This document shows, one piece after another, positions 20,922 to 29,795 of a stretch of DNA of 64,000 nucleotides (position 1 is its first letter; each line of letters starts with the position of its first letter). Made by a program: the position numbers and the translations under genes. Source of the DNA: Acrocarpospora corrugata (lineage in GTDB: Bacteria; Actinomycetota; Actinomycetes; Streptosporangiales; Streptosporangiaceae); the NCBI RefSeq assembly GCF_009687845.1, contig NZ_BLAD01000076.1:1-64000 (forward strand), given 5' to 3'. Below the pieces are notes generated by a model. It was not told the origin of the DNA. It saw only the letters and a program-made list of their open reading frames with translations, and did no database searches.

Positions 20922-21538
20922 GTTACGTCCGGGATGGGGCGGAGATCTATCGGCGGTCGTTCGCCGCTATTCGCGCGGAGGCGGAGTTGGGCGGGCTGCC
21001 GGAGGATGTGGCTCGGGTGGCGGTCCGGATGATCCATGCCTGCGGGATGGTGGATCTGGTTGGGGATCTGGCCTGGTCAGCTGGGGTGGTCGCGGCGGCG
21101 GGGGCAGCGTTGCGGGGTGGGGCGCCGGTGTTGTGTGACGCGCAGATGGTGGCGTCGGGGGTGACCAGGAAGCGGCTTCCCGCGGCGAATGACGTGGTCT
21201 GCACGCTGGGTGACGCGCGGGTGCCCAGGTTGGCGGAGCGGCTGGGGACGACCAGGAGCGCGGCGGCGCTGGAGTTGTGGCGAGAGCGGCTGGAAGGGTC
21301 TGTGGTCGCGATCGGGAACGCTCCGACCGCGCTGTTCCGGCTGCTGGAAATGATCGACGAGGGCGCCGGACGACCTGCGGCGGTTCTCGGGGTACCGGTG
21401 GGTTTCATCGGTGCGGCGGAATCGAAGGACGCGCTCGCCGCCCGCGACGACCTGGAGTTCCTGGTGGTACGGGGACGCAGGGGCGGCAGCGCCATGACTG
21501 CCGCCGCGATCAACGCGATCGCGAGCGACGAAGAATGA
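20918..21538 (+). CDS. cobH: Precorrin-8X methylmutase CobH
   Basis: CobH moves a methyl group from C11 to C12 of precorrin-8x to give hydrogenobyrinic acid. The 206-residue protein has the family pattern: [24 protein letters not shown] with the catalytic His, [18 protein letters not shown], and [16 protein letters not shown] 20918 overlaps the cobG stop (GTGA) and follows AGGAGG with 5-bp spacing; a TTG one codon earlier is less likely. Its stop overlaps the next ATG. It belongs to the G/T-ending codon block. Confidence 0.95.
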   Translation: MSYVRDGAEIYRRSFAAIRAEAELGGLPEDVARVAVRMIHACGMVDLVGDLAWSAGVVAAAGAALRGGAPVLCDAQMVASGVTRKRLPAANDVVCTLGDARVPRLAERLGTTRSAAALELWRERLEGSVVAIGNAPTALFRLLEMIDEGAGRPAAVLGVPVGFIGAAESKDALAARDDLEFLVVRGRRGGSAMTAAAINAIASDEE

Positions 21539-23337
21539 ACGAGGACGATGTGAAAGACGTGACCCTGCACGCCCAGGCCCCCGGGAGCCAGCCCGAGGAG
21601 ACAGCCGAGACGGGGCGGCTCCACAACACAGGGTTCGAGCCCGACAATCCGGAACCAACGATGGCCAACAGAGGCCACAACGCCGAGCTTGGATCCGACG
21701 ACCCAGAACCGGTGACAGCCAAGGTGGGGCCGCCCCATAACACAGGGTTTGACCCAGGCAATCCGGAACCAACGACGGCCAAAACTGGCCGCAGCGCGGG
21801 ACTTGGGGTCGGCAGCACGGAACCAGTGAGGGCTGAGGTGGGGCGGCTCTACGGGGTTGGGCTTGGGCCTGGGGATCCGGAATTGGTGACGGTGAAGGCC
21901 GCGCGGCTTATTGGGGCGGCGGGGGTGATTGCGTATCACAGTGCGCGGCATGGGCGGAGTATTGCGCGGTCAGTGGCAGCGCCTTATTTGCGTGGGGATC
22001 AGGTTGAGGAAGCGCTTGTCTATCCGGTGACGACGGAGACGACAGATCATCCGGGGGGTTATCAGGGGGCGCTTGACGATTTTTATGCGGCGTGTGCGGT
22101 CCGGCTGGCGGGGCATTTGGACGCGGGGCGGGATGTGGTCGTGTTGTGTGAGGGCGATCCGATGTTCTATGGGTCGTACATGCATTTGCACAAGCGGCTG
22201 GCGCATCGGTATGAGACCGAGGTCGTGCCGGGGGTGACGTCGGTTAGTGGGGCGGCTGCGGTGTTGGGACGGCCGTTGGTTGAGCGGAATGAGACATTGA
22301 CGGTTCTGCCGGGGACGCTGCCGGCGGAGGTGCTTGCGGGGCATATCGGGGCGGCTGATTCGGTGGCGGTTCTGAAGCTGGGGCGTACGTTCGAGAAGGT
22401 GCGGGACGCTTTCGCGGCGGCGGGGAAATTGGACGAAGCGTGGTATGTGGAGCGGGCCACGGCGGCGGGTGAAAGGATCGCGCCTTTGGCGGATGTGGAT
22501 CCGGCCTCGGTGCCCTATTTCTCGCTGGCGCTTTTGCCGAGTCCGGTGCATGAGGCGGCCGTTGTAGCGGAGAGAACGGTCTCGTCGCCGGGGACGGGTG
22601 CGGTGGCCGTGGTCGGGCTGGGGCCGGCCGGGCGGCCGTGGCTGACGCCGGAGGCGTGGGACGCGCTGATGTCGGCCGATGAATTGGTCGGGTATGGGCC
22701 TTATCTGGATCGGGTGCCGCCCAATCCGCGGCAGAAGCGGCATGCCACCGACAATCGTGTCGAGGCCGAGCGGGCGGCGCACGCGCTGGAGCTGGCGTTG
22801 TCGGGGTCGCGGGTGGCAGTAGTTTCGTCAGGTGATCCTGGGGTTTTCGCGATGGCGAGCGCGGTGCTGGAAGTGGCCTGTGAGGATCGGTTCGCGGAGG
22901 TTTCGGTCCGGGTGGTTCCGGGGCTGACGGCGGCGCATGCGGTGGCGGCTCGGGTGGGCGCGCCTCTTGGGCATGATTACTGTGTACTTTCGCTGTCGGA
23001 TCAGCTCAAGCCGTGGGATGTCGTGGCGGATCGGATAAGCGCGGCTGCTCGGGCGGATCTGGTGCTGGCCATCTACAATCCGGCCTCTCGTACCCGGACC
23101 TGGCAGGTAGCGGCGGCACGTGATCTGCTGCTGGAGCACCGAGCCCCCGAGACTCCGGTGATCATCGGCCGTTCGGTGGGGTCGCCCGGGGAGTCGGTTC
23201 GCGTGACCACGCTGGCCGAACTGGATCCCGCCGAGGTCGACATGCGCTGTCTGCTGATCATCGGTTCGTCGACCACCCGGGTCATGGCCCGTGAGCAGGG
23301 GAATGTCGTGTTCACGCCGCGCCGCTACCCGGCATGA
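21535..23337 (+). CDS. cobIJ: CobIJ: precorrin-2 C20-methyltransferase / precorrin-3B C17-methyltransferase fusion with N-terminal repeat
   Basis: Two SAM-dependent corrin methyltransferases are fused in one 600-residue protein, as is usual in actinobacteria. The CobI domain starts at about residue 103 with [18 protein letters not shown] and has [14 protein letters not shown]; the CobJ domain starts at about residue 352 with [16 protein letters not shown] and has [12 protein letters not shown] and [10 protein letters not shown]. Residues 27-102 are unusual: four decayed copies of the CobI opening motif precede the real one (see the repeat entry). ATG 21535 overlaps the cobH stop as ATGA. A start further inside the repeat would remove the oddity but has no ribosome site that I can see. 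Confidence 0.94.
   Translation: MNEDDVKDVTLHAQAPGSQPEETAETGRLHNTGFEPDNPEPTMANRGHNAELGSDDPEPVTAKVGPPHNTGFDPGNPEPTTAKTGRSAGLGVGSTEPVRAEVGRLYGVGLGPGDPELVTVKAARLIGAAGVIAYHSARHGRSIARSVAAPYLRGDQVEEALVYPVTTETTDHPGGYQGALDDFYAACAVRLAGHLDAGRDVVVLCEGDPMFYGSYMHLHKRLAHRYETEVVPGVTSVSGAAAVLGRPLVERNETLTVLPGTLPAEVLAGHIGAADSVAVLKLGRTFEKVRDAFAAAGKLDEAWYVERATAAGERIAPLADVDPASVPYFSLALLPSPVHEAAVVAERTVSSPGTGAVAVVGLGPAGRPWLTPEAWDALMSADELVGYGPYLDRVPPNPRQKRHATDNRVEAERAAHALELALSGSRVAVVSSGDPGVFAMASAVLEVACEDRFAEVSVRVVPGLTAAHAVAARVGAPLGHDYCVLSLSDQLKPWDVVADRISAAARADLVLAIYNPASRTRTWQVAAARDLLLEHRAPETPVIIGRSVGSPGESVRVTTLAELDPAEVDMRCLLIIGSSTTRVMAREQGNVVFTPRRYPA
21613..21840 (+). repeat. Four degenerate copies of the CobI N-terminal motif in tandem
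   Basis: Four in-frame units of 60, 54, 60 and 54 bp precede the genuine unit at 21841. Their products contain [41 protein letters not shown] and [13 protein letters not shown], to compare with [14 protein letters not shown] in the enzyme. Units 1 and 3 resemble each other most, as do 2 and 4, so a 114-bp dimer was probably duplicated. Confidence 0.85.
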
Positions 23338-24077
23338 CTCCCCGGCTGCTGATCATTGGGGGCACGGACGAGGCCAGGCGGCTCGCGGCGGCCGTACATG
23401 GGCGGATCGACGTGATCTCGTCGCTGGCGGGTCGGGTCAACGACCCGCGGCTGCCGGTCGGCGAGGTCAGGATCGGGGGGTTCGGGGGGCCTGACGGGCT
23501 CGTCGCCTGGCTACGGGAGACGGGCGTGACTGTGGTCGTGGACGCGTCTCATCCGTTCGCGGCGCGAATGACCGGTTCTGCCGTGGCGGCGGCGGAACGT
23601 ACCGGGGTTCCGCTGCTGGTGCTGCGCAGGCCCGGCTGGACCGCCGGAACCGGGGACGACTGGCGGTGGACGGCGACGCTGGCGGAGGCCGCCGAACGGC
23701 TCCCGGGGATCGGCTCTCGCGCTTTCCTCACCACCGGCCGCCGCAGCCTGTCCGCTTTCGCCCATCTTGATGAGGTGTGGTTTCTCGCGCGATCGGTCGA
23801 CACGCCGGAACCTCCGTTTCCACGCCAGATGGAAGTGCTGCTCAGCCGGGGGCCGTACACGCTCGAAGGCGAGCTGGCCCTGCTGCGCGGCCATCGCGTC
23901 GACGTGGTCGTCACCAAGGACAGCGGCGGCGCGATGACCTCCGCCAAGCTCGCCGCCGCCCGCGAGCTGGGCCTCCCGGTCGTCGTGGTACGGCGTCCGC
24001 CCGCGCCCCCCGGCATCCGCACGGCGAGCACGGTCGGCGAGGCCGTGACCTGGCTCGACGACATACTCACGCGATGA
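23334..24077 (+). CDS. cobK: Precorrin-6A reductase CobK
   Basis: CobK reduces precorrin-6A to precorrin-6B with NADPH. The 247-residue protein shows the Rossmann-like opening LLIIGGTDEARRLA, VVVDASHPFAARMT, LTTGRRSLSAF and VVTKDSGGAMTSAKLAAARELG, all family features. ATG 23334 overlaps the cobIJ stop as ATGA, and the cobK stop overlaps the cbiD start. Codon use returns to the C-ending pattern within this gene. Identification is firm. Confidence 0.95.
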   Translation: MTPRLLIIGGTDEARRLAAAVHGRIDVISSLAGRVNDPRLPVGEVRIGGFGGPDGLVAWLRETGVTVVVDASHPFAARMTGSAVAAAERTGVPLLVLRRPGWTAGTGDDWRWTATLAEAAERLPGIGSRAFLTTGRRSLSAFAHLDEVWFLARSVDTPEPPFPRQMEVLLSRGPYTLEGELALLRGHRVDVVVTKDSGGAMTSAKLAAARELGLPVVVVRRPPAPPGIRTASTVGEAVTWLDDILTR

Positions 24078-25147
24078 GCGGCCTCCGATACGGCTGGACG
24101 ACCGGCGCGTGCGCGACCGCCGCGACCACGGCCGCCTACACGGCTCTCCTCACCGGCGATTTCCCCGACCCGGTCGAGATCACCCTGCCCAAGGACAAAC
24201 GCCCCTCGTTCGCGCTGGCTCGTGAGGCGCTCGGCGACGGCTGGGCGATGGCCGCGATCGTCAAGGACGCCGGCGACGACCCGGACGTGACCCACGGCGC
24301 CCTCATCACGGCCGCCATCCGGCCTGGTGCCCCCGGCTCGGGCGTGACATTCCAGGCCGGACCGGGCGTCGGCACCGTGACCAAACCCGGCCTGCCCCTC
24401 CCGGTCGGCGAACCCGCGATCAACCCGGTCCCCCGCCGCATGATGACCGAGCACGTCGCTGAGGTCGCCGCCCGCCACGGCGGAACCGGCGACGTCATAG
24501 TGGAAATATCCGTAGAAGGCGGCGAGGATCTCGCCCGTAAAACGTGGAATCCCCGGCTGGGCATCCTCGGCGGCCTCTCCATCCTCGGCACCACCGGCGT
24601 CGTCGTCCCCTACTCCTGCTCCGCCTGGATCGACAGCATCCGCCGCGGCATCGACGTCGCCCGCGCCGCCGGCCACACCCACGTCGCCGCCTGCACCGGC
24701 AGCACCTCGGAACAGGTCGCCACCGCCCTGTACGGCCTGCCCGACGACGCCCTCCTCGACATGGGCGACTTCGCGGGCGCTGTCCTGAAATATCTCCGAC
24801 GGCACCCCATCCCCCACCTGACCATCGTCGGCGGCATCGGCAAGCTCTCCAAACTCGCCGACGGCCACCTCGACCTGCACTCCGCCCGATCGCAGGTCAA
24901 CCCCGCCCTGCTGGCCGTCCTCGCCCTGGAGGCGGGCGCGACCCCGGCCCTCGCGGCCCAGGTCGAATCCGCCAACACCGCCCTGCACGCCCTCCGCCTG
25001 TGCCAGGACGCGGACATCGCCCTCGGCGACCTCATCGCCACCCGAGCCCGGACCAGCGCCCTGAACGTCCTCACCGGTTCACCCGTGTCCGTCGACGTGG
25101 TCGTCATCGACCGTTCGGGCACCATCGTCGGCCGCGCATCCGGCTGA
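24074..25147 (+). CDS. cbiD: Cobalt-precorrin-5B C1-methyltransferase CbiD
   Basis: CbiD methylates C1 in the anaerobic corrin pathway. The 357-residue protein opens with the hallmark YGWTTGACATAATTAAYTALL and has NPRLGILGGLSILGTTGVV, YSCSAWIDSI and IVGGIGKLSKLADGH. It fills the step normally done by CobF in the aerobic route, although the operon begins with oxygen-dependent cobG. It is the last gene of the cobG operon; ATG 24074 overlaps the cobK stop. A hairpin at 25411-25443 may end transcription. Confidence 0.95.
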   Translation: MSGLRYGWTTGACATAATTAAYTALLTGDFPDPVEITLPKDKRPSFALAREALGDGWAMAAIVKDAGDDPDVTHGALITAAIRPGAPGSGVTFQAGPGVGTVTKPGLPLPVGEPAINPVPRRMMTEHVAEVAARHGGTGDVIVEISVEGGEDLARKTWNPRLGILGGLSILGTTGVVVPYSCSAWIDSIRRGIDVARAAGHTHVAACTGSTSEQVATALYGLPDDALLDMGDFAGAVLKYLRRHPIPHLTIVGGIGKLSKLADGHLDLHSARSQVNPALLAVLALEAGATPALAAQVESANTALHALRLCQDADIALGDLIATRARTSALNVLTGSPVSVDVVVIDRSGTIVGRASG

Positions 25148-25458
25148 CCTGCGAAAAACCTTGAACGTCGTGCAGATCTGATACCAGGTACCCGCGCTGA
25201 TCTCTCTGACCAGCGCTTGTGCCGAGGAAGGCTGCGGTCCCCCCGCGCGGGTCAGGTGCCCGGCCATTCGATGGAAATCCTCTGACCTGCAATTCGGCCG
25301 GTCGAGCCGTAAACGGGCTGGACTCCTGCGGCAAGATCAACGGCAGCGGCTACTGCGGCCCGGGGCAGGTGCGACGACATTCGCCAAACTCTGGCGCCTA
25401 AGGCGCAACCACCCGCCGGTCGCTTTCGAAGTGTGCGGCGGGTCTTGTTTGCAATGCG
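25148..25458. other. Intergenic region with a shared hairpin
   Basis: This 311-bp gap lies between the convergent ends of cbiD and the small secreted gene. It holds an ACCCGCC/GGCGGGT stem (25411-25417 with 25437-25443, 19-base loop) followed on the plus strand by CTTGTTT, so it could terminate the cobG operon and also act for the minus strand. A 60-codon open frame at 25219-25401 lacks a ribosome site and family features. Nothing else is seen. Confidence 0.5.
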
Positions 25459-25920
25459 TCAGAATTTGTAGCCCGGGTCGATGCGGACTCGGTCGCTGGA
25501 GGCGCAGCAGTAGCGCAGGCCGCCCCAGGAGCCGTTGACCTTGTTCGACCTGAGCGTGTACCGCGTGCCCTTCGGGCGGCGGAAGTAGGCGTTCGCGTAG
25601 ATCTCGTCGGTGTCGCCGTCGTCCTCGTTGAGGACTTCCTCGTAGAGCTTGAACCTGTAACTCGTCTTGGTCGTGTAGACGGTGAATTCGACGTCGTCGG
25701 AAAAGGTGTCGGAACCCATGAGCTTGAAGGCTCTCAGCTCGTCGCCGGCACTTCTCTGCTGGCAGACCAAGGTGACCGTCGCGTTGTTCTGGGCGTCCCC
25801 GGCGCTGATGGCCAGCCGGCAACCGGCGCTGTCGGCGTTCGCCTGAGCGGCCGGGACGACCGCCAGCGGTAAGGCCGCCAGCATCGCCAGCCCTCCGATC
25901 CAAATCTTTCTGGTAACCAC
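25459..25920 (-). CDS. Small secreted protein, function unknown
   Basis: The 153-residue precursor has a signal peptide (KIWIGGLAMLAALPLAVVPAAQANA, cleavage likely near residue 29). The mature part of about 125 residues has four or five cysteines, including a GLRYCCASSD doublet near the end, and is rich in charged and aromatic residues. I do not recognise a family. GTG 25920 follows AAGGAG with 8-bp spacing, a strong site. An inverted repeat (25946-25961) sits just upstream. It lies between the two cobalamin operons but shows no sign of being part of them. Confidence 0.7.
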   Translation of the reverse strand: MVTRKIWIGGLAMLAALPLAVVPAAQANADSAGCRLAISAGDAQNNATVTLVCQQRSAGDELRAFKLMGSDTFSDDVEFTVYTTKTSYRFKLYEEVLNEDDGDTDEIYANAYFRRPKGTRYTLRSNKVNGSWGGLRYCCASSDRVRIDPGYKF

Positions 25921-25945
25921 TTGACACACTCCTTGTGCCCCCTGG

Positions 25946-25961
25946 GGAATCAATCGATTCC
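25946..25961. promoter_or_regulatory. Possible operator upstream of the small secreted gene
   Basis: GGAATC and GATTCC form a perfect 6-bp inverted repeat with a 4-bp spacer, 25 bp before the GTG. Its position is suitable for repression, but no cognate regulator is identified. Confidence 0.35.
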
Positions 25962-26030
25962 ATCAAGCCATCGGAGGGCGGGGAGCGGACAGTGCCAGTA
26001 GCCGACGAGAAATCCGGTGAAGTGGTCTTG

Positions 26031-26777
26031 TCATGAGGGCCGGGAGCGGACCGCGGAATACAGGTGACTGTCGGGGAAGGTGGACGCGCTCAGCGCTCGG
26101 CCGACGATGATGACGGCCGTTCGGGTGATGCCCGACGCGTGGACTTTTGCGGCGATGTCGGTCAGGGTGCCGCGGAGCACCGTCTCGTTCGCGCGGCTGG
26201 CCCAGGCGACCACGGCCGCGGGGCAGTCGGCGCCGTATTCGGGGATCAGGTCGGTGACGACGGCGTCGATGCGCTGGACGGCGAGGTGGAGGACCATGGT
26301 GGCGCGGCTGCGGCTCAGGGTGGGGAGGTCCTCGCGGTCGGGCATGGGGGTCGCGCGCAGCGCCGTACGGGTGAGGACGATCGTCTGGGCGACCCCGGGG
26401 ACGGTCAGTTCGCGCCGGAGTGTGGCGGCCGCGGCGGCGAACGCGGGGACGCCGGGGACGACCTCGTAGGGGACGCCAGCGGCGTCGAGGCGGCGCATCT
26501 GCTCGGCCATCGCGCTGAACACGGACGGGTCGCCGGAGTGCAGGCGGGCGACGTCGTGCCCGGCCCGGTGGGCGGCGAGCAGTTCGGCCATGATCTCGTC
26601 GAGGTTCAGCTGGGCGGTGTCGATCAGCCGGGCGCCGGGCGGGCAGCTGGCGAGGAGTTCGGCGGGGACCAGGGAGCCCGCGTACAGGCAGACGGGGAGG
26701 GTTTCGAGCAGGCGCAGGCCGCGCACGGTGATGAGGTCGGGGGCGCCTGGGCCCGCGCCGATGAAGTGGATCGTCAT
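26031..26777 (-). CDS. cobM: Precorrin-4 C11-methyltransferase CobM
   Basis: CobM adds the C11 methyl group using SAM. The 248-residue protein begins MTIHFIGAGPGAPDLITVRG and has VARLHSGDPSVFSAMAEQM, EVVPGVPAFAAAAATL and TMVLHLAVQRID, matching the tetrapyrrole-methylase family and CobM/CbiF in particular. ATG 26777 overlaps the cobL stop by 4 bp. It is the last gene of the nine-gene minus-strand operon that starts at the cbtB riboswitch. Confidence 0.95.
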   Translation of the reverse strand: MTIHFIGAGPGAPDLITVRGLRLLETLPVCLYAGSLVPAELLASCPPGARLIDTAQLNLDEIMAELLAAHRAGHDVARLHSGDPSVFSAMAEQMRRLDAAGVPYEVVPGVPAFAAAAATLRRELTVPGVAQTIVLTRTALRATPMPDREDLPTLSRSRATMVLHLAVQRIDAVVTDLIPEYGADCPAAVVAWASRANETVLRGTLTDIAAKVHASGITRTAVIIVGRALSASTFPDSHLYSAVRSRPS

Positions 26778-27994
26778 CGTGGCAGGTCCTCGGAGGGTTT
26801 GGTCACTGACCAGATGGAGACGGGCAGCTGGGGACGCCAGGTGGTGAAGTCGCCGATGGGGGCGGCCCGGTTGATGGCCAGGCGGAAGAGGTCGCCGCCG
26901 AGATGGCCGTACCACGCGGTGAGGATGGCCTCGGATTCGAGGGTGACCGCGTTGGCGACCAGGCGGCCGCCGGGGCGGAGGGCGGCCCAGCAGTGCTGGA
27001 GCAGGCCGGGGGCGGTCAGGCCGCCGCCGATGAAGACGGTGCTGGGCGGGGCCGACAGGCCGCGGAGGATGTCGGGAGCGGAGCCGGTGAGGACGCGGAG
27101 GCCGGGGGTGCCGAGGTTCTGGGCGTTCTTGGTGATTCTGGCTGCGCGGACGGGGTCGTGTTCGACGGCGACGGCCGTGCCGGTGGGGTGGGCGCGGAGC
27201 CATTCGATGGCGATGCTGCCCGCGCCGGCGCCGATGTCCCAGAGCAGGCCGTCGGTGCCGAGCAGGCCGAGGGTGACGGCGCGGACTTCGCGTTTGGTGA
27301 GCTGGCCGTCGTGTTCGAACGCGTCGTCGGGCAGGCCGGCGACTCTCGGGAGGGCCGTCGTGCCGGGTGAGGCGACGCATTCGATGGCCACGATGTTCAG
27401 CGGGTCGGGGGAATCGCCCCAAATCGCCCAACCGGCGGCGGTGGTGCGGCGGATGTTCTCCCCGCGCGCGCCGAGGAGTTCGAGGACGGTGAACGTGCTC
27501 TCGCCGTAGCCACGGTCGACGAGGAGGGCGGCGACGACGCCGGGGTCGGTCGCGCCGAGCACCAGGAGGCGTTCCCCCGGGCGCAGGGCCGCGTTGATGG
27601 TGCTGATCGGGCGGCCGACCAGGCTGATCACGTGGGTGTGCTCGACCGGCCAGCCCAGCCGGGCGCAGGCCAGCGACACCGAGGACGGCGACGGCAGCAC
27701 CCGGACGTTCTCGGCGCCGAGCAGCCTGATCAGGGTCGAGCCGATGCCGTGGAACATCGGGTCGCCGCTGGCGACCACGCAGACCCGCCGATCCCGGTAC
27801 GCCTCGATCAGCCCGGGCAGCGCCGGCAGCAGCGGGGACGGCCAGGCGACCCGTTCCGCGCCGGTCGCCACCAGGGCGAGCTGGCGGGCGCTGCCCATCA
27901 GCACCTCGGCGCTCTCGATCTCGCGCCGGGCCGAGGGCGAAAGCCCGTCCCAGCCGTCGGCGCCGATCCCGACGACGACCACGGGACTATCCAT
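26774..27994 (-). CDS. cobL: Precorrin-6Y C5,15-methyltransferase (decarboxylating) CobL
   Basis: CobL carries out two methylations and one decarboxylation. The 406-residue protein is the usual CbiE-CbiT fusion: residues about 1-205 are the tetrapyrrole-methylase half (VVVGIGADGWDGLSPSAR, VVASGDPMFHGIGSTL), and about 215-406 are the class I methyltransferase half (DIGAGAGSIAIEWLRAHP, VFIGGGLTAPGLL). ATG 27994 lies 20 bp after the stop of the PPOX-type gene. Identification is firm. Confidence 0.95.
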   Translation of the reverse strand: MDSPVVVVGIGADGWDGLSPSARREIESAEVLMGSARQLALVATGAERVAWPSPLLPALPGLIEAYRDRRVCVVASGDPMFHGIGSTLIRLLGAENVRVLPSPSSVSLACARLGWPVEHTHVISLVGRPISTINAALRPGERLLVLGATDPGVVAALLVDRGYGESTFTVLELLGARGENIRRTTAAGWAIWGDSPDPLNIVAIECVASPGTTALPRVAGLPDDAFEHDGQLTKREVRAVTLGLLGTDGLLWDIGAGAGSIAIEWLRAHPTGTAVAVEHDPVRAARITKNAQNLGTPGLRVLTGSAPDILRGLSAPPSTVFIGGGLTAPGLLQHCWAALRPGGRLVANAVTLESEAILTAWYGHLGGDLFRLAINRAAPIGDFTTWRPQLPVSIWSVTKPSEDLPR

Positions 27995-28014
27995 GATGGT
28001 TCACGCTCGGAGCG

Positions 28015-28392
28015 CTACGCATGGGGGAGGTTCCCCAGGATCCGGGTCACCTCGATCTCGATGACCACCCGCCGGGGGTTCGGCCGGGGCTGCCGGTAGC
28101 GGGCGGCGTAGCGGGATTCTGCGTCGGCGATCGAGGCGGGGTCGTCGCGGATGACGGCGCGGCCTTCCAGCGTGGACCAGCGGCGGCCGTCCACCTGGCA
28201 GACCGCGACCGGCGCTCCCGCCGGCCCGGCGGCGCGGACGTGCTCGGCCTTGCGTGAGCCGCCGCTGGTGATGACCCTGGCGGTGGACCCGTCCAGGGTC
28301 ACGCCGACGGGGACGACGTGCGGGGTTCCGTCGGGGCGGATGGTGGTGAGGGTGCAGAGATGCCGTTCCTTCCAGAATGCCTCGAAGGTCAT
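28015..28392 (-). CDS. PPOX-class (flavin/F420-binding) oxidoreductase-like protein inside the B12 operon
   Basis: The 125-residue protein has the split-barrel fold signature of the pyridoxamine-phosphate-oxidase superfamily: LCTLTTIRPDGTPHVVPVGVTLDG, VITSGGSRKAEHVRA and VDGRRWSTLEGRAVI. Many actinobacterial members use coenzyme F420. Its reaction here is unknown. ATG 28392 overlaps the cobB stop as ATGA and follows GGAGG with 7-bp spacing, so it is translationally coupled within the cobalamin operon. That placement suggests a role linked to corrin or cofactor redox chemistry, but this is inference. Confidence 0.85.
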   Translation of the reverse strand: MTFEAFWKERHLCTLTTIRPDGTPHVVPVGVTLDGSTARVITSGGSRKAEHVRAAGPAGAPVAVCQVDGRRWSTLEGRAVIRDDPASIADAESRYAARYRQPRPNPRRVVIEIEVTRILGNLPHA

Positions 28393-29795
28393 CGACACGC
28401 CTCCACGAATCGTCGCGCCAGCACCGGGCTGCCCGCCCAGTGCAGGTGCAGGTAGGACGCCAGCACCCCACCGGAAGCGTATCCGTCGGCACCGTCATTC
28501 CAGCGCCAGAGCGGATTCGCGGGCGGCGTGCAGGCCGTGCGGTGGAACTCGTGCCCGCGATACCGCTCCCCCGCCCGCGTCAGCACCGAGTCCCGTACGG
28601 CTACCGCGTCCCGATACCCCAGAGTCAGCCGTCCGGTCATTTCCGCCTTGGCGTCGATGATCGAGCACATGGGGTGTCCGTCGAGTTCGGCGCTCAGATA
28701 GAGCAGACCGGCGCATTCGGCGACGATCGCCCCGCCGTTCGCGGCGAATTCGGCGACCTTGGCGCGCATGGGCTGATTCGCCGAGAGCTCTTCCGCGTAT
28801 ATTTCGGGAAATCCGCCGGGGAGGAGTATTCCCCGGGTGCCGGGCGGGAGGTCCTCGTCGTGGACCGGGTCGAAGGTCACCACTTCGGCGCCCGCCGCGA
28901 CCAGGAGTTCGGCCTGCTCCGCGTAGCCGAACGTGAAGGCGGCTCCCCCGGCGATGGCGACCACCGGACGGGGTCCGGCCGCGGTCAGGGGTTCCGGGCC
29001 CGCCGCGCTCGACGGGCCCGGCGGGCTCAACTCATTCGACAGACCCGACGTGCCCGACAGACCCGACGGGCTCCACGCGCTCCATGGGCTCGCGGACAAG
29101 GGCGCGGCCTGGTCGGCGGCGGCGATCAGGGCGGGGATGTCGCAGGTCGACTCGGTCAGCGTCGCGAGTGTGGCGATGGCCCGGCGGGCTTCGGCGTGAC
29201 GTTCGGCGACGGGGACCAACCCTAGGTGGCGGGACGGCGTGGCCGCGTCGGAGGTCCGGGGAATCGCCCCCAGGACCGGGATCCCGGTGGATTCCAGGGA
29301 TTCGCGGCAGACCTGCTCGTGGCGCGGGGAACCCACACGGTTGAGGATGATTCCGGCCAGGCGGACGCGGGTGTCGTACGACGCGAACCCGTGCACGAGA
29401 GCGGCCACCGACTGGCCCTGGCCGGTGGCGTCCACGACGAGGACGACGGGCGCTTCGAGGAGGCGGGCGACGTGCGCCGTACTCGCGAAGTCGGCGGTGC
29501 CGCGCATGCCGTCGTACAGGCCCATGACGCCCTCGATGACGGCGATGTCGGCGCCCTCGGAGCCGTGCAGGAAGAGGGGTGCGACGAGGTCTTCCGAGGT
29601 GAGCCAGGGGTCCAGGTTGCGGCCGGGGCGGCCGGTGGCGAGGGCGTGGTAGCCGGGGTCGATGTAGTCGGGGCCGACCTTGTGCGGGGAGACGGTCAGC
29701 CCGCGCCGGACCAGCGCGGCCATCAGGCCGGTGGCGATGGTCGTCTTGCCCGCCCCGGAGGCGGGGGCGGCGATGACCAGCCGGGGCATCCTCAC
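28389..29795 (-). CDS. cobB: Cobyrinate / hydrogenobyrinate a,c-diamide synthase CobB
   Basis: CobB amidates the a and c side chains of the corrin using glutamine and ATP. The 468-residue protein has an N-terminal P-loop (APASGAGKTT), SPHKVGPDYIDPGYH and VIEGVMGLYDG, and a C-terminal class I glutaminase with the nucleophile in AECAGLLYL. Between the two domains (about residues 235-280) is a repetitive linker rich in Ser, Pro and Gly. GTG 29795 overlaps the cobO stop as GTGA; ATG 29798 is also possible. This enzyme supplies the substrate for CobN. Confidence 0.95.
   Translation of the reverse strand: MRMPRLVIAAPASGAGKTTIATGLMAALVRRGLTVSPHKVGPDYIDPGYHALATGRPGRNLDPWLTSEDLVAPLFLHGSEGADIAVIEGVMGLYDGMRGTADFASTAHVARLLEAPVVLVVDATGQGQSVAALVHGFASYDTRVRLAGIILNRVGSPRHEQVCRESLESTGIPVLGAIPRTSDAATPSRHLGLVPVAERHAEARRAIATLATLTESTCDIPALIAAADQAAPLSASPWSAWSPSGLSGTSGLSNELSPPGPSSAAGPEPLTAAGPRPVVAIAGGAAFTFGYAEQAELLVAAGAEVVTFDPVHDEDLPPGTRGILLPGGFPEIYAEELSANQPMRAKVAEFAANGGAIVAECAGLLYLSAELDGHPMCSIIDAKAEMTGRLTLGYRDAVAVRDSVLTRAGERYRGHEFHRTACTPPANPLWRWNDGADGYASGGVLASYLHLHWAGSPVLARRFVEACR

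Noticed and set aside
25219-25401. Small plus-strand open frame of 60 codons after cbiD
   Set aside because: No ribosome site, no family features, and it overlaps a region that looks like a terminator area.
25921-25926. TTGACA box on the plus strand near 25921
   Set aside because: No plus-strand gene follows; the sequence lies between the ribosome site and start of a minus-strand gene.
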